Below, in pieces: positions 45,751 to 56,689 of a stretch of 64,000 bases of DNA. The notes under the pieces were generated by a model that saw only the letters and a program-made list of their open reading frames with translations, had not been told where the DNA came from and did no database searches. A program made the translations under genes and the position numbers. Source of the DNA: Schistocerca nitens (Eukaryota; Arthropoda; Insecta; Orthoptera; Acrididae); NCBI RefSeq assembly GCF_023898315.1, contig NC_064614.1:1049544432-1049608431 (forward strand), given 5' to 3'. Every line of letters begins with the position of its first letter. The first letter of the stretch is position 1.

Positions 45751-45788
45751 CAATAGCATATGCTATTTTTCAATAGCATATGCTATTT
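45751..45788. repeat. Tandem pair of a 16-bp perfect palindrome
   Basis: AATAGCATATGCTATT, a perfect palindrome, occurs at 45752-45767 and 45772-45787, 20 bp apart (about two helical turns). It has a CATATG core. It could be a dimer-binding site or a simple duplication. Confidence 0.9.
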
Positions 45789-46371
45789 GACTGCAAAACT
45801 AATGACTCAGATTAAAATGTTGGCGCTGAATACTGTTTATCTTTAGCTTTAATGTTGAAAAAAAAAGACTGTACCATAACTGTTGATTTAATTACACAGC
45901 TAATGAACATAAAATTTAGCGCATCTGACTTCCTGACAAAACCATTTGAAAACTTACAACATATCACTTTTCTGAAATCTCTTATTTGAAATTTCTGAAC
46001 TGATATATTTTTATAGATACATTCCGACAATCACTGTACCTTACAGTGGACATGAATTTTGATGGTAATTAAATTCATTGGCTTACCTGTGCGCACAGAT
46101 CACTCGTCCGTTTTGCAACCTTACGCTATAAGATAATGAATGATAAGACTGTCAAAACTCAAATTTCATTTACCGTACTTGCGATGTGCTTTTGCAGCAC
46201 GCAACTCGAGATGTGCAATGCGAGTATACAAACACATTTATAAACGTAAAGAATGAAAAATGAGGAACTAAACTTAACGACTGATAATGAGAACAAAGAC
46301 TCCAAATTAAACTATGCTTCATTAAGCCATAACAACAGCACACCCTTCCATAAATTTCACACAGCTATACA
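45789..46371. other. Anonymous AT-rich DNA
   Basis: Nothing supported was seen here. Confidence 0.4.
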
Positions 46372-46383
46372 AGTTAGCAAAAT

Positions 46384-46584
46384 GTTGATGGTGTTGAGAC
46401 AGCAACCAGCCACATATTTATTTTAAGTTCCTTTTTTCAAAAGATACCGTTAACGGTTTCGAATCATTAGAATTCATCGCCAGACGGTTTTCATGCTTCC
46501 ATTAGAAGATCTCTCAACACCATCAACATTTGTCTTCAAATAACAGCCACGGTCTCCAACCACGTCATCATATGACAAAATTGC
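46384..46584. mobile_element. Small insertion with terminal inverted repeat, tail and 12-bp TSD
   Basis: AGTTAGCAAAAT occurs at 46372-46383 and 46585-46596. A perfect 20-bp inverted repeat runs at 46380-46399 and 46512-46531 (first bases lie in the duplication). It is followed by 53 unpaired nt before the right duplication. The centre holds the palindrome ACCGTTAACGGT and a minus-strand CTGGCGATGAAT...ATTCGAAACC box (46454-46483). There is no reading frame. Confidence 0.75.
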
Positions 46585-46596
46585 AGTTAGCAAAAT

Positions 46597-47159
46597 ATTT
46601 CTTAATAACTGTTCTGTGTACAATTACTTTCCTTGACACTTATTGCAATTATAAGACAAAACTATATGTTGCATTTCAATATTTCTACAGTAAACTTCAA
46701 CCATACGCTATGTTCCAACAATAATAAATTACAACTATTTTATATATAAACATATATGTAGGGTATGTCAGGAGGAAAGGTACATGCTTTGAGAGGTGAT
46801 AGTATTAGTGATTGTGAACAAAAAACTTCATATGGACGTATGTCCTGTCCCGAACGGTTTCCGAGGTACAATACATTTAATATAACTTTTGTACGTTTTC
46901 CTTGAATAACTCGAAAACCGGGCCCGCCAGGGGCTGTAGACGGAGTTTCTGTTCTACAAAGAGAGCCGATGCTGGAGCATAGTGAACGTCATTTCAGAAT
47001 ATTTGGGAGAGCCTTTGTGCTACGACTGAGGGCAATCTGGCGAAAACTGCTCTTCAGAACTGGGGGGCTGAAGCTACTTTTTCTTTAATTCTGGGACTAT
47101 CAGCGCCACACAAAAGTATGAAAGCCTATACATGTGAAATAGTATTTATTTATTTGCGC
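46597..47159. other. No gene; possible MITE end at 46755
   Basis: GGGTATGTCAGGAGGAAAGG at about 46759 resembles the start of TA-inserted insect MITEs, but no matching right end was found. Confidence 0.3.
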
Positions 47160-48260
47160 ACAGAGTAAAGTGGTTTTTTTTCCTTTATTGAATTTCAATT
47201 CCCACCGTGGGGGGGGGGGGGGGGGGGGGACTGGCAGCAGCGTAATATGCTGCTCTACAACCTGCAGAAAAGTTAAAAAACATTATGAGAATATAAACAA
47301 ACAAGAAAAACAGGCGATAAAACGGTGACATGGCGAAAAGTTGTGGAATTTAAAATATAAAAACACTGCGGTGATGATGCAGATGAAGATACACAAGGAG
47401 GAGACAGGCACAATTAAAAAACACGGCGACAGTCTGGTTTCTGTTCGCACGAGATACAAAAAAACACAACTAGCGACAGTATGGTGGCTGTTCTCAACAC
47501 TGACAGGGGCTGCACAACACTGAACATTCACTTCTAATAGCACTATACAGGTGACATGGCGGCAGAGGGGGGGAGGGCGACCCAGACCTAAGAGGGGGGA
47601 AAAAGGGGGAGAGCAGAGAAAAGAAAATAAGGGGGAGCCGATCGAGAGAGGGGACATAGAAAAGGGGGGGGGGGGCTGGGTGGACGCGAGAAAGGCAGTG
47701 GGAAAGGCAGGGGAAGGGAGAGCAAATAGGACTCAGGGGAGAGAAGGGAGGCAGAGACAGGGTTGGAAGGAAGGGTGGGGGGAAGAGGGAGCCTGGGGAA
47801 AGGACAGAGGAAGGGCAGGGGAGGTGAGGATCAGAGTTGATAGGAGGGATAAATGGAGGAAGAGAGGGCACCATCTGGGAGGGAGAGTCAACAGAGGCCA
47901 CCTTGGGAAAGGAGTTGAAGGCTGTAGAGGTGAAGGGTAGGGGGGATAACGGTGAGAGGGCAGGGGTTGGAGAGGAGAGGAGCAGCCAGAGGATGAGGGG
48001 GATCAAGGCAGCGGGAGGTGTAGAGAATCTGGAAACGTGGAACGAGGAAAAGGAGCAGGTGGGGGAAAGGAATCAGGTCGTAGAGGGTTCGCGTGGGGGT
48101 GGGAGGCATATATGGAAGCTGAGGCGGAGTGCATGGCGCAGAGTAAAGTTGATGCAGTACTCGATATGTGCAGTGTATAGTTTGTTCTCAAGGTCCTGAA
48201 CGAGAGCTCCCTATTTCTGGATCGGCTGAAACTGGTAGAAGTCGGTTGAATATCCTTTCC
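47160..48260 (-). mobile_element. LINE-like 3' tail with long purine-rich strand
   Basis: The left end (CTTTATTGAATTTCAATTCCC, then 21 G at 47209-47229) resembles the 3' end of a grasshopper LINE with a purine-rich tail. From about 47555 to 48170 the plus strand is dominated by G and A with very few T. The minus-strand open frame 48006-47494 is therefore proline/serine/leucine-rich (PLSPLPFTSTAFNSFPK...). That frame is a result of composition and I do not call it a protein. The family assignment is from recognition of the layout. Confidence 0.45.
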
Positions 48261-48799
48261 ATACCAAAGTATGTAGTTCATTGGATATTGTTTTGACGTT
48301 CGGTGTTTGCTGCCTTCATGGTGTTCTAATTTTAATTTACAGCAATGAGGAATGAAAAGACTTATGCTTCCTTAATGGCGCTGCCTTCGACTGTGTGAAC
48401 TAGTTAGATCACATACGACGGTTGGCGACTGTTACATCTTTTCTCCTTTTTTACATATTTTATTCACTTACATTTTAGTTGTTCGAATTAGCAATTGAGG
48501 CATTCTACGAGGGTCGCAGCCCTTAATTACAGTGTGCCTAAACGTCCGTTAAAATTTGGAAATGCACTGATTCATGAAATAATGTAAGTACAAAGGTAAA
48601 ACTTGATACACATGCCTTTAATGACTTGGGGTTTTATTGAATCTAAAAATGAGTGTAAAAACCGACTGGACAGCAACATGTCAGTGACGCCGCATAAGAA
48701 TCGTGTGTAAAATGAGCTGTAGTGAGAGAGGTGTCGGATGCGCCAGCAGTCGGGGCATATTGGCTTCACCAGCTGAAGGTACTGTTAATGAAACTTTAC
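48261..48799. other. Anonymous DNA
   Basis: Nothing supported was seen here. Confidence 0.4.
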
Positions 48800-49375
48800 T
48801 ATCAGAATGTAAGATCTGCTTCTGAACTTTACGATCTCAGCTCCTTAAGAAGGGTGTTCGAACGCGTAAAGGTCATGTGACAAGTGTCGCTGTGAAGAAA
48901 ATGATTACGAAGTTAGAAGCTACACGTTGTGTAGATAATCGACCTCGTATTGGGCGACCAAACATAAGTGCTATTGCTGCTCGGACGGTTCAGGAAGAAA
49001 TGCAGACTTTTGCGGGTTCACCTTCGCATGGTGAAGTTCTCGCTATAAGCAATGATACGCTGTACAGTGCTGTCCACATCCTTGTCCCCGACTACAGATA
49101 CTGTTGATGAATGACGGCTGATCTGTTGAGCATTTGCTATTAAGAACACTGTCTCTGGTAAACATCAATTGTCATGGTAACTACTGGTTTGTATTATATG
49201 AAGTGCCATCTGTTGGTCATTTCGTGCACTGTTTTGCTGAGTGATACCCCGCGTCATTTCAAGAATTTGTATCAATTTGTACCTCTTTACCTACATTATT
49301 TCGTGAAGTATTGAATTCTCTAATGTTATCAGACTTTGGGCCCCCCCCTGTATATAGGAAAACATCCTTTTAAGC
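48800..49375 (+). pseudogene. N-terminal fragment of a DUF4817-type mariner
   Basis: The frame reads SLRRVFERVKGHVTSVAVKK, MITKLEATRCVDNRPRIGRP, then RTVQEEMQTFAGSP and LAISNDTLYSAVHIL. This is the helix-turn-helix part of a mariner-like transposase with the (KxV)TSxAVKKMIxKxEAT pattern. Tandem stops end it at 49106. About 250 bp later CCCCCCCCTGTATA (about 49343-49356) looks like a terminal repeat end. The catalytic half is missing. Confidence 0.6.
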
Positions 49376-49479
49376 GATCCAGATTTGACGTTCTTCTGCA
49401 CCTGTGCGAAATTTCGAAAATTTCCGACAGATAGCAGAGCCGCAGTGAACCATCAAATTTGCGTCTAGGCAAGACACTC

Positions 49480-50475
49480 ATTACATGCAACGTGTTGCTA
49501 TTGAATTCTTGGTCGCGGAAAAAGAAACCGTGGTGAGCATCCGTTAAAATGTGTATCTGTAATGATGCAGTTGATAGTATCGTTTATCGATGGGTAAACT
49601 GAGTTAAAGCGTCAGCCAGTGCAGAAATTGAGCTCTATGATCAGCCAAACAGGGGACGTTCAGTCACAGCCACTGTTCCCGACGAGCTGAATCGTGCGAA
49701 TGCCAGTATTGGTGCAGACTGGCGCATCACAATTCCGCAACTGGGCTATCGGTGAATTTTGGAGGTGCGGCTGCAATGGATGAGACTCTTCGATATTCAA
49801 AGATGTGCACGAGATAGGATCCACAAAAACTCACAGTCTAAATGATCAATGGCTAAATGATCCAATGAAAAATCGCTTCATTTGAACTGATGAAGCTGCT
49901 TGAGGCCAATGGGGCAATGGAGAGGTCTTTCTGTCACGAACAGTTATAACTGACGAAACCTGGGTGCATCAGTTTCAGTCGGAGACAAAACGACAATGTT
50001 GGGGAGGCACCACCAGCAACCAAGAAAATAGAAACAAATTCAAAGCAATTCCTTCTGCTGGAAAAGTCATGATGACACTCTATTGGAATGTTGATGGTGT
50101 AATTCTGGTGGATGTTTTGCGAAAAGGGTCAAACATTAAGATCATGTACACACCGTTTCTGACTTGTTGGATCTGAGATGAGTTCAAAAGAAATGTTGCT
50201 ACAGCACGAACCCTGGTACACGGCGACAAATTGGGTTGAACGTCTTTGCCTCACCGATCCCATAGCTCAGACATGGCGATCTCTGACTTCCATCTGTTTC
50301 GGCTACTTACGGATTCTTTACGTGGGATACACTTTGAAGATGATGTGAGCGTAATTTGTGCGGCGAAAGTATGGTTGCGAGAACAGGAAGAGCTTTCGCC
50401 AAGGAATATATGCTCTTATATAACGCTGGCGTAACATCATAGAACTTGGTGGAGACTATCTAGATAAAAGTACGT
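49480..50475 (+). pseudogene. Mariner-like transposase, many breaks
   Basis: Pieces in order are MQRVAIEFLVAEKETVVSIR, DQPNRGRSVTATVPDELNRA and VITDETWVHQFQSETKRQC (first Asp block, about 49950). KVMMTLYWNVDGVILVDVLR, then PHRSHSSDMAISDFHLFRLL (block containing the third Asp), SLRGIHFEDDV, and RWRNIIELGGDYLDK (about 50430-50470) follow. The final block is the mariner C-terminal signature. Numerous stops and shifts interrupt it, and the second Asp block is degraded. No terminal repeats were found. Confidence 0.8.
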
Positions 50476-50659
50476 CTAAAAGTATTGTTGGCTGATATTC
50501 TCATCAAATTCTAGCTCTGAGAAAAAATTGTAGGCATTATTTATTGAACGACGCACATTTTTGTGTGATAACTTTATCCACTAGTTATACACGTACATGT
50601 ACATCGAATACTGATACCAGTTATACTTTCGAGCTATTTTTGTGGAATTTTCCATCGTC

Positions 50660-51090
50660 TTCTGAAGTATGGCTGCGCATATGCAGTACCTACTAGCTAG
50701 GACTGACGCAGTACACCGAAAAAGTTCAAAGAAGGTCAACTCGTTCTGTATTATCCCGCGATAGGATAATGATACGCGCATTCGGGTGGCAGTCATTACA
50801 ACCAAGATGTTTTTCTTTGCGGCGAGATCTTTTCAAGAAACTTCAATCACCAACTTTCTTCTCCGAATGCGAAAATATTTTGTTCGTTCCCACCTACATA
50901 GAGAGAAATGATCAACATAATATTATAAAAGAAATCAGAGTTCGCACGAAAAGATACAAGGGTTAGTTCTTCTCGCGTGCTCTTCTGGAGTGCAAACACA
51001 GAGAAACAGCTTGAAAGTGATTCGACGAACCCTCTGCCAGCCACTTACGTCTGAACTGCAGAGTAGTCATGTAGATATAGATGTAAAATA
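50660..51090 (+). mobile_element. Jockey-like LINE 3' end
   Basis: It ends CAGAGTAGTCATGTAGATATAG and contains GATTCGACGAACCCTCTGCC, the same 3' end as at 57.3 kb and, reversed, at 26.6 kb. Remnants of the last coding segment are present (CENILFVPTYIERNDQHNII). It is 5' truncated. Confidence 0.75.
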
Positions 51091-51280
51091 TCTTACAGCC
51101 TATCGATTAAGCCACTATCAAGTAACCTAGCACGTTGGCTTTTGGTTATCATGATTACTGAAGGTGAGCCGGTATCTCGATGAAGATTGATGTTGACAAA
51201 GTTCAGTTACACAACAGTAGCCGATGTTTAAGCATCACAATGAATTTCTTCGAATTTTTAAAGAGAAGGGGATATGTCTA

Positions 51281-52231
51281 CGAAATCAAAAGTGTTTGGA
51301 CACCTGGCTCAAAATGACTTACAAGTTCGTGGCGCCTCCATTGGTAATGCTGGAATTCAGTAAGGTGTTGTCCCACCCTTAGCCTCGATGACAGCTTCCA
51401 CTCTCGCAGGCATACGTTCAATCAGGTGCTGGAAGGTTTCTTGGGAAATGGCAGCCCACGCTTCACGGAGTGCTGCACTGGTTTCATGCCCCCTCCATGA
51501 AAAACACGACCACACCATAACACCACCGCCTCCGAATTTTACTGTTGGCACTACACACGCTGGCAGATGACGTTCACCAGGCATTCGCCATACCAACACC
51601 CTACCATCGGATCGCCACATTGTGTACCGTGATTCGTCACTCCGCAGAGTGTTTTTTCACTGTTCAATCGTCCGATGTTTACGCTTCTTACACCAAGCGA
51701 GGCGTCGTTTGGCATTTACCGGCGTGATGTGTGGCTTATGAGCAGCCGCTCGACCATGAAGTCCAAGTTTTCTCACTTCCCGCCTAACTGTCATAGTACT
51801 TGCAGCGGATCCTAATGCAGTCTGGAATTCCTGTGTGATGGTCTGGATAGATGTCTGTCTATTACACATTACGGTCCTCTTTAGCTGTCGGTGGTCTCTG
51901 TCAGTGAACAGACGAGCTCATGCTGTACGCTTTAGTGCTGTACGTGTCCCTTCACGTTTCCACTTCACTACCATACCCATAACAGTGGACCAAGGGATGT
52001 TTAGGAGTGTGGAAATCTCGCGTACAGATGTATGAGACAAGTGACACCCAATCACTTGACCACGTTTGAAGTCCGTGAGATCCGTGGAGCGCCCGATTCT
52101 GCTCTCCCGCGATGTCTAATGACTACTGAGGTCGCTGATTTGAAGTACTTGGCAGAAGGTGGCAGCACAATGCACCTAATATGAAAAACGTATGTTTTTT
52201 GGGGTGTTCGGATACTTTTGATCACACAGTG
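51281..52231 (-). mobile_element. Internally deleted Tc1-like element
   Basis: The left end (about 51281) GAAATCAAAAGTGTTTGGAC and right end (minus) GTGATCAAAAGTATCCGAAC are inverted repeats. On the minus strand N-terminal pieces (QTSIQTITQEFQTALGSAAS, VRREVRKLGLHGRAAAHKPH) are followed by MWRSDGRVLVWRMPGERHLP and GGGGVMVWSCFSWRGHET. The frame then jumps straight to LREAWAAISQETFQHLIERM and RVEAVIEAKGGTTPY. The block with the second Asp and the Glu is deleted, so it is non-autonomous. Confidence 0.82.
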
Positions 52232-53569
52232 AACGTACTTGTATTGCACAATAAAAATGTGACCTGCGGAAGCCAAAGCTCCACGGACAAGGACTCAGCT
52301 TCAGTCTTTACCAAAGTGTCGCACTAAAAGCTGATTGACACCCCTTCTACGAATCGCACAAACCTCTAATAAGCGAGGACGTACTTGAAATTAGCTATTT
52401 TCGCAAAAGCCTATCGATCAAAAATGCTGTGCCACTCTTCGTCTATCAGTCTGTAAAAATGAATTAATTCTTCTCGGACAACGTGATTTTTCACACGCGG
52501 TAAAGTTTTACTGTTGGAGTTGTGTAACTGCTATATCTGCAAAAATCAGATTGTGCTTCAAAGAATAGACCATAAATTACATTGCGTACAAAGCGCAAAT
52601 ATTTCATCCCTCACTGCACTATTATTAAATGAAATATCAGCCGGGTACGGAAAAAGATTTAATCAGCTGAACGTTTTTGCATGGGCTACCACGCAGGATG
52701 AAGAGTATGATTGGGCTCTTTCTGTCACCGTCAAACAGACGTAATGCATGTCCCGATACAAAGCAATTTATTTTACTGGAAAAGAAAACTCGTTAAATTT
52801 TGTTGTTGATGTACAATAACAGTGAATATCGTCAGCTGTTTCTAAGTCAATTGCGAAACAACATTATACAACTTAATTAGAGCTACAGATAATTTAAACT
52901 AGTCACTGCGCGAAATATTTTTTTTATTTACGTGCCTACTTTCCAGATAATTCATATGTTGAATTCTACATGTCTCATCGGAAGAAAATAGTTAGAGTCT
53001 CGTTATGAAAGTAAATAAACTTTCTTACCGGAGGACTATCACGGAACCAGGAGCACGGTACCCAAATCCATTTGTAGTTTGGCTATCTAAGGGCTTCGAG
53101 GGAAAACAAAAAATATGATTTTCAGTATTTCGCGTAGTTAATACTGAAATTAAAAATTTTAGAAATGTTGTCGTAAGCTACTCATTAAGCGCTGCAATCT
53201 TATATTAAAAGTTTAACACAGTAAGACACGTATTACAGTTAGACAATGTGTGTGTGAGCATAACTAAATGCGCGCAAAAGCCCGACTTTATTAATCCAGT
53301 ATTTGAGAAGAAGAGCACTTAGCAACTTCGAATAAACTTTAAACAAAAGTTCATACCTTTTAGATTTCTTTTTGTCTCCGACACCCCCCTCCCCCACCCA
53401 CCCACACAAAATGATGAAACGAGAAGATTTATCGCCTGCTTCATTTCCTCTGTTCATATCGTGAACTGGCAGTATCAGGCATGTTGTTTTAATTTATTAC
53501 TATCTTGCACACGGTGTCCAGATATACTACTGAATGTTCCAGAAAAATTATGTCGCTGTGCGATACCTA
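52232..53569. other. No recognised gene
   Basis: A 76-codon open frame (52514-52744, MELCNCYICKNQIVLQRIDH...) has no family I recognise. A C-rich patch lies at 53383-53400. The rest is AT-rich. Confidence 0.35.
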
Positions 53570-53960
53570 GTTTAGGAGATATGAAATCGTAAACATTTAG
53601 GTGCGTGAAAAACTAGCGTTTGCTTGAAATGGTGCACAGTAAAACTTCAGCATCACGCATGACGTTTCAGTTGATTACTTCTTTACTATTAACGCTGTTG
53701 GTTACACACTTTGCAGACAGTATCTACAGGTACCACGGAATGTACGTGCAATATTATATCACTGTTCATGGTTCATGAGTTTTTACGTCATAAGCCCTGA
53801 GACGCGTGATAAACTACATTTTGCTTAAAAAGGAGCACAAATTATTCCGTTTATGTCCCGTGTTTCATAATGAGAGCACTTAGCGACTTCTAAGAAACTT
53901 TGAGCATAATTTCAAACGATTCCCAAACATTTTCTTGCTTACATACTTAAACACATTAAC
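53570..53960. repeat. About 193-bp tandem unit, copy B of the 16.85-kb family
   Basis: A unit with (A/G)TGCGTGAAAAACTA, TTTGCTTGAAATGG and GCACA starts near 53574 and recurs in decayed form near 53767. A third partial unit follows (AGCACTTAGCGACTTCTAAG). Shared blocks occur at 16843-17250. This looks like a satellite or tandem-derived family scattered by transposition. Confidence 0.55.
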
Positions 53961-54779
53961 TCATTTCAGACGTTGGAAGCTGTTTTGCGAATGAGAGTTC
54001 GATTCTTTAAATAATCGGAGTTTTACTGGTAATTCATTAACTGACCACTTGTAACTGTTTGTAGCTATAAAAGATTTAATGTACAATTACGCTCTTCAAA
54101 AATGAACACTAAATGATTTGTCTGCAGAGATGTATTCTTTATAGAACAATGTCAACTACGGAAATTACACTACAAAATGTTATTCTTTTAAGTTGAAAAT
54201 TGACATTGCAGTCGCTTTTTCCTTTGTGTTCAAATCATTTGTGTTTCGCAGAACATTTCGTTGTCCACACACGCTAGAATGCTTGCTGTCGCGTTAGAGG
54301 AGAGATGGGTTAAAATCCTCTTTGTACGTTGTCTGGTCGTTTCGACGATTACATTCGCTGTTCATTTGCTTGACCTGTTGTTTGCAGTGCTCCTGATTCC
54401 GCATTGGACTAATTTAGACAGCATTCCCGGAAAAACTTACTCCCCAGATACAAGTATCACTGTAGTAAATTTCATAGCCATATGCCTGTGTGGCACGTGT
54501 CCACACGAACTACTACTTCCACTTTTTTATATAATTCACCCGATAATCATACTAGTTTGGAAAATTACCTTGAAATTAGAGGCGAGAGATTAACACCAAG
54601 CTTATTACACCTTCAGACAGAAAATGTCCCTAAGTAGATCGAAAGTCCGGTCGGCTTACATAAATGCACAATTTTCACGTTCTCTCCACGAGTTAGCCAT
54701 TGCCCTTTCAAATTCCATTTGGTCGCAGTAATGAAAACTATATTCAATCGTCCAGCACAATTTTATAGATAAAACTAAT
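53961..54779. other. Unrecognised 110-codon hydrophobic open frame
   Basis: The plus-strand open frame 54261-54593 has two strongly hydrophobic stretches (TFAVHLLDLLFAVLLI and LLLPLFYIIHPIIILVW). They could be membrane segments, but AT-rich DNA produces such frames often. It has no promoter or splice context. Confidence 0.2.
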
Positions 54780-55135
54780 ATTTTGCGCCCTTATTCGCGC
54801 CATAGGCGCCGTGCACCGAACCGTACTTGTTCACGCCATGAGCCAATCCTGCAGACGAACTACCTAAGCCTCCTTTTAGCGGGCGACAAAAACTCACTCC
54901 ACAGCTGACGGGGCATCACCGTGACGTCTGAACTTTGGGCCCAGCGGAGATGGGTAGCGGTAAGATTCGACATACTGTAGGGGTATTTATATCTGTACCC
55001 TCACATTTCTCTGTATATAACTTAATTTTTTGATGGATCCTTTGAGAATAAAGCTTGTCGAGTTAGAGTTTGTGACCAGTTTCTACGGATATTATCGTCG
55101 TCAGGACGTTATAGCTTAATCCTCCTACTTTCTTT
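54780..55135. promoter_or_regulatory. Possible LTR or promoter-like segment
   Basis: TATTTATA near 54985 and AATAAA at about 55049 lie about 65 bp apart in the spacing of an LTR core promoter and poly-A signal, within balanced-composition DNA. There is no second copy and no coding region. Weak. Confidence 0.25.
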
Positions 55136-55630
55136 TGACGTGCTATAGCGATACTCTTTAACAGATGCAAATCTTGTTTTATTGAGAGGCGAGAAATGAA
55201 CGGGAGCACATGGCTACTACGAAAGATAATAAGTAATCAGAAAGTACAGATGTTTGCAGATGGATACAAAATATTCCGTAAAAGCCCGCTTATAGAGTTT
55301 CCAGAACTATCATTACGTGAGGAACCTAGGAATTTATTACAACACCCTTTGTACCGCTCCTGTGTATAACGCACTTGCAACGCACACAGAGGCGTTTAAG
55401 CAACCAGTATTCCCGCGTTCCAAGCGCAAGTGGAGTGGGAAGTTGCCATAATAAGTAGTACAGTGGTAAGTGTCCTCTTTCTTGTAATTCAAGGTAGTTT
55501 ACAAGTATAAATGTAAAGAAGAACGCTGCGTTTTTTATAGTAAAAGAATGGGTAATGTTTCAAATTCCTTACAAAGTTCGCCGTGAGAGAAATCCTATCG
55601 TAATAGCACAGGGAAAGTTTAAAATCAGAG
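55136..55630. other. Anonymous DNA
   Basis: Nothing supported was seen here. Confidence 0.4.
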
Positions 55631-55643
55631 ATTCTCTGTAAAG

Positions 55644-55887
55644 GCAGTCCGCGCGCTTAGCTCGGTGGTAACGTGTTTGCCCACCATGAAGCAGGCCCGG
55701 CTTCGATTCCCGGCCGGGTTGGGGATTTTCTCCGCTCGTGGACTGGGTGTTATGTTGTCATCATCACCTCATCACCGACGGGCAAGTCGCCCAATGTGGC
55801 ATCACCTGAAATAAGACTTACACCCGGCGGCCGAACTTCCCCCGATTGGGCCTCCCGGCCATCAGTGCCACACGCTCATTTCATTTC
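55644..55887 (+). mobile_element. tRNA-derived SINE of a third family
   Basis: The head reads GCGCTTAGCTCGGTGGTAAC (A box) and GCTTCGATTCCCGGC (B box), as in a class I tRNA. It is followed by GGGATTTTCTCCGC, CATCATCACCTCATC and an end made of CATTT repeats. ATTCTCTGTAAAG at 55631-55643 and ATTCCTCTAAAG at 55888-55899 are a degraded target duplication. Confidence 0.85.
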
Positions 55888-55899
55888 ATTCCTCTAAAG

Positions 55900-56689
55900 A
55901 ATAGGGGCGTTTATTTACCTGCAACCCACAATTTACGTTGCACCAGAATATGTAATAAATGTAGCCAAATATACTCAGTTTTTTTTCTTTTTTTTACAGG
56001 AACAATACATATCCAAAACCGACCGCAATGACTCCGCTTTAAAGAAGCAAATGCGACTACTAGAAAAGAAAGTTTGGGGACTTTCGGAGAGATTCTAAAT
56101 TTCAGTTGGGCACTTTCGGAGAGATTCTAAATTTCAGTACTCATATGTATTATTATTCCGAAGAAATAAAACCATGTGTTAGGAAACTTGGTGAGACGGA
56201 ATGGCGAAATATTTTTTGCAATCTATTTCTCTACAGGTTTATGCAAACAACAGTTGATGCGGGATGTAAGGAGTAAAGCGATGGTCACCAAAATAAAATT
56301 AATCTTAAATTCTTGTGACAGGGGAAACAAAACGAGTCAAATCAGTTCCCTTAATGTTGTTTTCAGGAAACCTACGTAAATATCCTGTTTAGATAATAGT
56401 GCCTCAGTGACAATGCAAGGATTAGCCTTTTTGTTTTTTAAAGTAAGTAATGAGTAAGAGGAAGCTGTTTTAATTAAATTCCCAAATGGCTACAACTAAT
56501 GACCTTCATTTGCGGTTGACCTGAAACTGTCCCCTTCACGAAATAAGTTGCTTTTGTCCCTGTATTTACTTTCGAAACACTCTGTTTTAACATTCTTCAG
56601 ATTGACAGCCACTGAAAGGAACACTTGGATCTTACAGATAATTCGAACACATAGGTTAGCCCAAAATATACTATGTGTTAGCCAAACCT
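55900..56689. other. No gene; a 27-bp direct repeat
   Basis: ACTTTCGGAGAGATTC and the bases after it are repeated perfectly over 27 bp at 56080-56106 and 56112-56138 (32-bp period). The frame at 56176-56379 has no motif. Confidence 0.4.

Noticed and set aside
47494-48006. 170-codon proline-rich minus-strand frame
   Set aside because: It follows from the purine-rich composition of the other strand and contains no domain.
54261-54593. Membrane protein gene
   Set aside because: Hydrophobic frames are expected in AT-rich DNA, and no promoter, splice sites or homologous motif supports it.
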